Below are positions 51,037 to 55,795 of a stretch of DNA of 55,795 nt, one piece after another (the first letter of the stretch is position 1; each line of letters starts with the position of its first letter). The notes under the pieces are model-generated. The model saw only the letters and a program-made list of their open reading frames with translations. It was not told the origin of the DNA and made no database searches. This stretch comes from an uncultured Eubacteriales bacterium (GTDB taxonomy: Bacteria; Bacillota; Clostridia; Oscillospirales; QAMX01): NCBI GenBank assembly GCA_905205975.1, contig CAJLFQ010000006.1, positions 1-55,795 on the forward strand. The letters run 5' to 3'. Made by a program: the position numbers and the translations under genes.

Positions 51037-52146
51037 TCAGTTTTCCTCCTTTGCCGCAAGCTTTTTCCGGTGGTTGATGTGAACGCGGTAATTGATGAAG
51101 AACTCGCAGCCGATGATGAAGAAGAGGATGATGCCGGTCAGAATGTCGGAAAAGTCGCCGTTCAGCTGGAACTTGGAGGTGAGTTCGTCGGCGCCGCGGG
51201 CGAGGAAAACGAGCAGCAGCGTCGTCAGAATCATGCTGAGCGGGTTGAACTTGCCGAGCCAGGAGACCATGATGGCGGTGAAGCCGCGGCCGTCGACCAA
51301 GTTGGAGTCGATGGAGTGCGAAGCGCCGCCGACGAGCAGAAGACCGGCGATGCCGCAGATGGCGCCCGACAGCGCCATGGTGCGGATGATGACTTTTTTG
51401 ACGTTGATGCCGATGTAGCGCGCCGTGTTTTCGCTTTCGCCGACGACGGCGATTTCATACCCGTGCTTGCTGTAACGCAGGTAAATGTACATACCGATGG
51501 TCAGCAGCGCGACGACAACGATGTTCAGCAGATAATCGACGCCGAAGAGATCCGGGAACCAGCCGTGCGACAGCAGATCGGGGCCGACGACGTTGGAGCC
51601 GGTTTTATCGGCGACCTTCAGGAAGTATTCGATGAGCTGAATCGCGACGTAGTTCATCATCAGGGTGAAAAGCGTCTCATTGGTGCCCCACTGCGCCTTG
51701 CAGAAGGCCGGAATGATCCCCCAGACGATGCCGGCCAGAACGGCTGCGGCGATCATGATCAGGATCAGCGTCCAGTCCGGCACCTTGCCGCCGAAGGTGA
51801 ACATGCAGTAGGCGGTTGCCAGACAGCCCATCAGCGTCTGACCCTCGGCGCCGGTGTTCCAGAAGCGCATCCGGAAAGCAGGCGTCACGGCGAGGGAAAT
51901 GCAGAGCAGGATGGCGATGTCGTGGATGGTGACAAGCGTCCGGCCTTTGCCGAACGCGCCGTGCAGAACCGTGGCGAACAGGGAAAGCGGGTTGTCGCCC
52001 GTCAGGACTTTTGACACAACGGCGCAGACAGCCAATGCAAAGACGATGGCCGCGGCACGGATCAGAATCGACGTTTTCAGCGGGACGTTGTCGCGCTTGG
52101 TGATATAAATGAGCGGTTCGCGCGAGTGCTGTTTGGATTTATGCAT
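51037..52146 (-). CDS. Nucleoside-type ABC permease, first subunit
   Basis: The 369-aa permease is NupP/YufP-like, with about ten helices, RFWNTGAEGQTLMG in the first half and GYEIAVVGESENTARYIGINVKK as the coupling loop. The start at ATG 52146 overlaps the stop of the ATPase gene by 8 bp. Together with the second permease it forms the membrane channel. The N terminus has about 28 extra polar residues before the first helix. Confidence 0.9.
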   Translation of the reverse strand: MHKSKQHSREPLIYITKRDNVPLKTSILIRAAAIVFALAVCAVVSKVLTGDNPLSLFATVLHGAFGKGRTLVTIHDIAILLCISLAVTPAFRMRFWNTGAEGQTLMGCLATAYCMFTFGGKVPDWTLILIMIAAAVLAGIVWGIIPAFCKAQWGTNETLFTLMMNYVAIQLIEYFLKVADKTGSNVVGPDLLSHGWFPDLFGVDYLLNIVVVALLTIGMYIYLRYSKHGYEIAVVGESENTARYIGINVKKVIIRTMALSGAICGIAGLLLVGGASHSIDSNLVDGRGFTAIMVSWLGKFNPLSMILTTLLLVFLARGADELTSKFQLNGDFSDILTGIILFFIIGCEFFINYRVHINHRKKLAAKEEN

Positions 52147-53668
52147 GTTCGTGTCCTCCTGCCTTGGTCATCAGCAGACCGATTTCCTCTTTGGTGGCGG
52201 TGCGTCCGTCGACGATGCCCGTCACGCGGCCGGCGCCGATGACCAAAATCCGGTCACAGAGCGCAAGCAGCACGTCGAGGTCTTCGCCGACGAAGATGAC
52301 GGAAGTGCCTTTTGCCTTCTGCTGATTGAAGAGGTGATAAATGAGGTACGACGAGTTGATGTCCAGTCCGCGAACCGGATAGGCAGCCATCAGAACGGTC
52401 GGTGCAGAGGCGATTTCGCGGCCGACGAGCACCTTCTGGACGTTGCCGCCGGAGAGGCGGCGAACCGGCGTCGAAACGCCCGGCGTCACAACGCCGAGGT
52501 CTTCGATGATGCGGTCGGCGAGTTCACGCGGGGACTGACGGTTCAAAAATGCGGAACGGCCTTTGCGGTAGCTGCGGAGCATCATGTTGTCAATGATGTC
52601 CATGTTGCCGACAAGCCCCATGCCGAGTCGGTCTTCCGGGACGAAGGAAAGGCGCACGCCGAGTTCACGGATCTGGATCGGCGTCTTGTCACGCAGATTT
52701 TCGGTTTTGCCCGTTTTCGGGTCTTCATAGAGGATTTCACCGGATGAGAGCGCCTGAAGCCCGGCAATGGATTCAAGCAGCTCGCGCTGGCCGGAGCCGG
52801 CAATCCCGGCGATGCCGAGAATTTCGCCGCTCCGCGCGGTGAAGGTCACGTCGTTCAGCACCTGCACGCCGTCGCGGTTGACGCAGTTCAGCCCGCGGAC
52901 GATCAAACGGTCTTCCGGGTTGACCGGGTCTGCACGGTCGATGTTCAGAACAACTTTTTTGCCGACCATCATTTCCGTCAGCTGCGATTCGTTCGTCTCG
53001 GCGGTGTTGACGGTGCCGACGTATGCGCCCTTCCGCAGGACGGAGACGCGGTCAGAAAGGCTCATGACCTCGTGCAGCTTATGCGTGATGATGATGATCG
53101 ACTTGCCGTCGTCGCGCATGCGGCGGAGGACGGCAAAGAGCTTGTCCGTTTCCTGCGGGGTGAGAACGGCCGTCGGCTCGTCAAGGATCAGGATATCGGC
53201 GCCGCGGTACAGCACCTTGACGATTTCAACCGTCTGTTTTTCCGAAACGGACATTTCGTAGATCTTTTTCCGGGGGTCGATGTCGAAGCCGTAGCGGTTG
53301 GAAATTTCGGAAACGCGCTGCATGGCGGCTTTCAGGTTGTAGCGTGCACCGTCATTGATGCCCAGCACGATGTTTTCGGTGGCGGTAAACACGTCCACCA
53401 GTTTGAAGTGCTGATGAATCATGCCGATCCGGTAATCAAAGGCGTCGCGCGGGGAGTTGATCAGCGCACGTTCGCCGTTGACGAAAATTTCGCCTTCATC
53501 CGGATGGTAAATCCCGGCGACCATGTTCATGAGCGTTGTTTTCCCGCTGCCGTTTTCGCCGAGGATGGCTAAAATTTCGCCTGCCCGGACGTCCAAGTTG
53601 ACATTCTGATTCGCGACGACCTTTTCGCCGAAGCGTTTCGTCACGTTGCGTAATTCAAGCGCGTTCAC
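52139..53668 (-). CDS. Two-domain ABC ATPase of the nucleoside importer
   Basis: The 509-aa protein has tandem ATPase domains. Domain one has GENGSGKTT, a signature reading MSVSEKQTVEI and Walker B ILILDEPTAVL. Domain two has the degenerate Walker A GIAGSGQRE and signature LSGGNVQK, as usual in RbsA/NupO-type proteins, with a reduced Walker B (VLMAAYPVRGLD). GTG 53668 follows AGGGGG 6 nt upstream; the longer frame reads through an intergenic hairpin. It is followed directly by two permeases. Confidence 0.93.
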   Translation of the reverse strand: MNALELRNVTKRFGEKVVANQNVNLDVRAGEILAILGENGSGKTTLMNMVAGIYHPDEGEIFVNGERALINSPRDAFDYRIGMIHQHFKLVDVFTATENIVLGINDGARYNLKAAMQRVSEISNRYGFDIDPRKKIYEMSVSEKQTVEIVKVLYRGADILILDEPTAVLTPQETDKLFAVLRRMRDDGKSIIIITHKLHEVMSLSDRVSVLRKGAYVGTVNTAETNESQLTEMMVGKKVVLNIDRADPVNPEDRLIVRGLNCVNRDGVQVLNDVTFTARSGEILGIAGIAGSGQRELLESIAGLQALSSGEILYEDPKTGKTENLRDKTPIQIRELGVRLSFVPEDRLGMGLVGNMDIIDNMMLRSYRKGRSAFLNRQSPRELADRIIEDLGVVTPGVSTPVRRLSGGNVQKVLVGREIASAPTVLMAAYPVRGLDINSSYLIYHLFNQQKAKGTSVIFVGEDLDVLLALCDRILVIGAGRVTGIVDGRTATKEEIGLLMTKAGGHEHA

Positions 53669-53740
53669 AAAAAACCCCCTAAGGAAGGAAACAACACGCA
53701 GAACCGTGCCGCCTCCAAAACTGTCATATAAAGGCAAATG

Positions 53741-53768
53741 CACAAGGGGGCATACAAGCCCCCTTGTG
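53741..53768 (-). other. Intercistronic hairpin between bmp and the ATPase gene
   Basis: CACAAGGGGG (53741-53750) and CCCCCTTGTG (53759-53768) form a 10-bp stem with an 8-nt loop 39 bp after the bmp stop codon. There is no U-tract, so it more likely protects the upstream lipoprotein mRNA than terminates fully. Confidence 0.6.
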
Positions 53769-53807
53769 TATTTGAGAGAATTTCACGCGGTGATTTCCGT
53801 CAGGAAA

Positions 53808-55085
53808 TTATTCGCCGAAATTGGTGTTCAGGTTGGTGACGCCGTCGATGATGATGTCGAAGTACGGCGCAGAACGGAAGAGGTGCGCATTGGATTCATC
53901 GAAGTAACCGTCGTGGATGACGTTCGTTTCGCCGGTGAAGTCGCCGTCAACGTCGGCCAGGTACTCGGTGAGGTGTTCGCCGTTCATCGTGAACGCGTCG
54001 GTGGCGAAGACGTGCAGCGTGCCCGCTTCAAAGCCCTTGATGGCTTCCTGGATCTTTTCGGCCGTGCCTTCGGCGGCGACGCCCATGTTGATGCCGGTCA
54101 GAACGACGGAGTTGGCTGCGATATCGCCGCACCAGTCGGTGTCAATGGCTTCGCCCTTGATGACGGATTCGATGATGTACTGGAAGTACGGTGCCCAGTT
54201 GATGGCCGAGGAGATGATGAACGTGTTTTCGCCGGCGGAGTAGGTGCTGCCGTTGTAGGAAACGTTCGGAACGCCGGCCAGTTCGCAAGCGGTCGGAGCG
54301 CCCAGGGAGTCAGCGTGCTGGCTGATGAGGACGCACTTGTCTTTTTCGATCAGGGACGTTGCAGCTTCCTGTTCCTTGGCCTGATCATACCAGGAACCAG
54401 TGTAGCGGACTTTCATCGTTGCGCTCGGGCAGACGGAACGTGCGCCGAGGAAGAAGGAGGTCATACCGGAAACGACTTCCGCATAGGTGAAAGCGCCGAC
54501 GTAGCCGATAACGGCCTGATCCGCGGTGATTTTGCCGTCCGCGATCATTTCGTTGAGCTTCATACCAGCGGCGATACCGGCGAGGTAACGGCCTTCATAG
54601 ATGGAAGCAAACGCGTTGTGGAAGTTGGCGATTTCGGCAAACTTGGAAGACGTGCCGGTGGCGTGGCAGAACTGGACATCCGGATATTCCAGAGCAGCCT
54701 GCTTCATGAACGGTTCGTGGCCGAAGGAGTCAGCAAAAATGATTTTGCAGCCCTTGTTCTTTGCGAGGTCAACAGCCGTGTCATAGCATTTGCTGTCTTC
54801 ACCGATGCCGGTGACGATGACGACCTGTTCGTCCTTGAGGCCCATGCCCTTCTGAGCGGACTTCAGCGCCTGGATGAAGTTGTTGTCGTAGGTGGAGTTT
54901 TCATCATGCAGGCAGATCATGCCGATTTTGAAATCATCCGGGATCTGCACAGTCGTGGTGATTTCCTTGCGGGGCAGGATGTCGTCAGAGACGCCCTTTT
55001 TGTCGTTGTCCGTCGTGCCCGTGGAGCAGGCTGCGAGGGACAGAACCATGAGTGCTGCGAGAACGATTGCAAGAAGCTTTTTCAT
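53808..55085 (-). CDS. BMP-family nucleoside-binding lipoprotein
   Basis: The 425-aa protein has a lipobox LSLAAC (Cys at about 20) and a periplasmic-binding-protein-like fold of the BmpA/Med type. ENSTYDNNFIQALK, GYVGAFTYAEVVSG and YRTGSWYDQ-like blocks (here YTGSWYDQ) are characteristic. BMP proteins bind purine nucleosides such as guanosine or inosine, and the adjacent xpt supports purines. GAGGAAGAG precedes the ATG. The protein is longer than most BMPs (about 350 aa). Confidence 0.93.
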   Translation of the reverse strand: MKKLLAIVLAALMVLSLAACSTGTTDNDKKGVSDDILPRKEITTTVQIPDDFKIGMICLHDENSTYDNNFIQALKSAQKGMGLKDEQVVIVTGIGEDSKCYDTAVDLAKNKGCKIIFADSFGHEPFMKQAALEYPDVQFCHATGTSSKFAEIANFHNAFASIYEGRYLAGIAAGMKLNEMIADGKITADQAVIGYVGAFTYAEVVSGMTSFFLGARSVCPSATMKVRYTGSWYDQAKEQEAATSLIEKDKCVLISQHADSLGAPTACELAGVPNVSYNGSTYSAGENTFIISSAINWAPYFQYIIESVIKGEAIDTDWCGDIAANSVVLTGINMGVAAEGTAEKIQEAIKGFEAGTLHVFATDAFTMNGEHLTEYLADVDGDFTGETNVIHDGYFDESNAHLFRSAPYFDIIIDGVTNLNTNFGE

Positions 55086-55115
55086 TTCTCTTCCTCCGTA
55101 GTGAGTAGATATTTT

Positions 55116-55132
55116 AACCGCCCCCGGCGGTT
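55116..55132 (-). other. Small hairpin between xpt and bmp
   Basis: AACCGCC, CCC loop, GGCGGTT, with no U-tract. It may separate xpt and bmp expression. No promoter hexamers are clear between the two genes. Confidence 0.4.
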
Positions 55133-55175
55133 GGTGAACGATCCGAAATGCTGGGGCTTGAAAACAGACGCAGGG

Positions 55176-55748
55176 TCAGCAGAAGGTGATGGCGCCGTCG
55201 TCGCTCATGGAGGCGACGCGCGCGAGGCTTTCCACACGATATCCGCGGGCGCGCACGCTGCTGCCGCCGTTCTGGAAGGCTTTTTCGATCAGGATGCCGG
55301 CGCCTGCAACGGTGCCGCCGGCCTGTTCGACCAGGCTGATGAGCCCCTGAAGCGCCTCGCCGTGCGCCAGAAAATCGTCAATGATCAAAACGTGTTCGCC
55401 GGGCTTCAAATAGTCTTTGGAGACGAGGACTTCGTTGACGTTGCCGTGCGTATAGGAGCGGACGGTCGCAGAGAAGACGTTGTCGGGCAGGTTGGACGTT
55501 TTGGATTTTTTGGCGAACACCAGCGGCACATGGAACGCGTGCGCGACGAAGCAGGCGGAAGCGATGCCGGAAGCTTCGATGGTGAGGACTTTGTCGACGC
55601 GGGTGCCTTCGTACAGGCGGTGAAACTCTGCGGCGAGCTGCGCCATCAGGTCAACGTCGATCTGGTGGTTGATGAAGCTGTCCACGCGAAGCACGTTGCC
55701 CGGTGCGACCCGGCCTTCTGAACGGATGCGATCTTCCAAAAGCTGCAT
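55176..55748 (-). CDS. xpt: Xanthine phosphoribosyltransferase
   Basis: The 190-aa enzyme converts xanthine and PRPP to XMP. The N-terminal block DRIRSEGRVAPGNVLRVDSFINHQ and the PRPP loop VLIIDDFLAHGEA are the Xpt signatures, and length is normal. GGAGG lies 7 nt before ATG 55748. It precedes the BMP lipoprotein and its transporter, so the locus couples purine uptake and salvage. A guanine riboswitch is common before xpt, but the window ends 47 bp upstream of the start, so it cannot be assessed here. Confidence 0.96.
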   Translation of the reverse strand: MQLLEDRIRSEGRVAPGNVLRVDSFINHQIDVDLMAQLAAEFHRLYEGTRVDKVLTIEASGIASACFVAHAFHVPLVFAKKSKTSNLPDNVFSATVRSYTHGNVNEVLVSKDYLKPGEHVLIIDDFLAHGEALQGLISLVEQAGGTVAGAGILIEKAFQNGGSSVRARGYRVESLARVASMSDDGAITFC

Positions 55749-55795
55749 AGCGCTGCCTCCGATTGATAGATTTTGAAGAAAAAAGAAAAGGGAAA

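Noticed and set aside
55749..55795. Purine riboswitch upstream of xpt
   Set aside because: Only 47 bases remain before the window edge, too few to judge an aptamer.
1..55795. tRNA, rRNA, prophage or transposase genes
   Set aside because: None of the characteristic sequences or protein motifs were seen on reading both strands; short or divergent examples could still be missed without covariance-model searches.

Overview
The window looks like chromosome of a GC-rich Clostridia-type Bacillota, probably an uncultured gut lineage. The grounds are strong AGGAGG-type ribosome binding sites, many sigma-A promoters (TTGACA, 17 bp, TATAAT), U-tailed hairpin terminators, lipobox lipoproteins, reverse rubrerythrin with a PerR-like regulator, a PdaB-like deacetylase and a BceRS-like two-component system. 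I see no rRNA, tRNA, CRISPR array, transposase or phage structural gene. Base composition is even except for one AT-richer gene near 49.2-49.9 kb.

Layout. 0.1-5.5 kb (minus): an operon of two ABC exporter subunits with N-terminal zinc ribbons around a DUF1854 protein, behind a leader that looks like a transcription attenuator. 5.7-9.7 kb (plus): fhs, tsaE, tsaB and an RluA-type pseudouridine synthase. 9.9-14.1 kb (plus): potABCD polyamine importer. 14.3-17.0 kb (minus): dUTPase, an uncharacterised glycosidase-like protein and a small membrane protein. 17.2-26.1 kb: a truncated membrane gene, a Na/Pi cotransporter, a GNAT acetyltransferase, a PfkB kinase, an iron alcohol dehydrogenase, pncB and a GH32 gene broken by two one-base deletions. 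26.3-29.0 kb: perR-rubrerythrin with a candidate operator, and a DUF4234/SHOCT membrane protein. 29.1-32.7 kb: a heterodimeric ABC exporter. 32.9-37.0 kb: an orphan DUF262 protein, a predicted minus-strand small RNA, a two-gene CHR (chromate) transporter, a LURP-one-like protein and an SGNH hydrolase. 37.1-41.3 kb: a polysaccharide deacetylase and two tandem solute-binding lipoproteins without permeases. 41.4-46.6 kb: response regulator, intramembrane-type histidine kinase and a MacB-like ABC pair with a BceR-like operator. 46.7-49.1 kb: a GH2 beta-mannosidase-like enzyme. 49.1-50.0 kb: an AT-richer orphan gene between inverted repeats. 50.0-55.7 kb (minus): xpt, a BMP-family lipoprotein, a two-domain ATPase and two permeases, which together read as a purine nucleoside uptake and salvage locus.

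The most interesting signals are non-coding. First, an intergenic minus-strand unit at about 33.9-34.05 kb has a consensus promoter and a U-tailed terminator about 120 nt apart. The predicted RNA can pair over 28 nt (26 positions, counting two G-U pairs) with the ribosome binding site and start codon of the second solute-binding lipoprotein at 39.87 kb. Second, the leader of the DUF1854 ABC operon has a perfect terminator hairpin and an upstream 8-nt segment able to disrupt it. Third, the promoter element TGTGGTATAAT occurs four times exactly, plus two near matches, always intergenic. All of these are sequence predictions without experimental support here.
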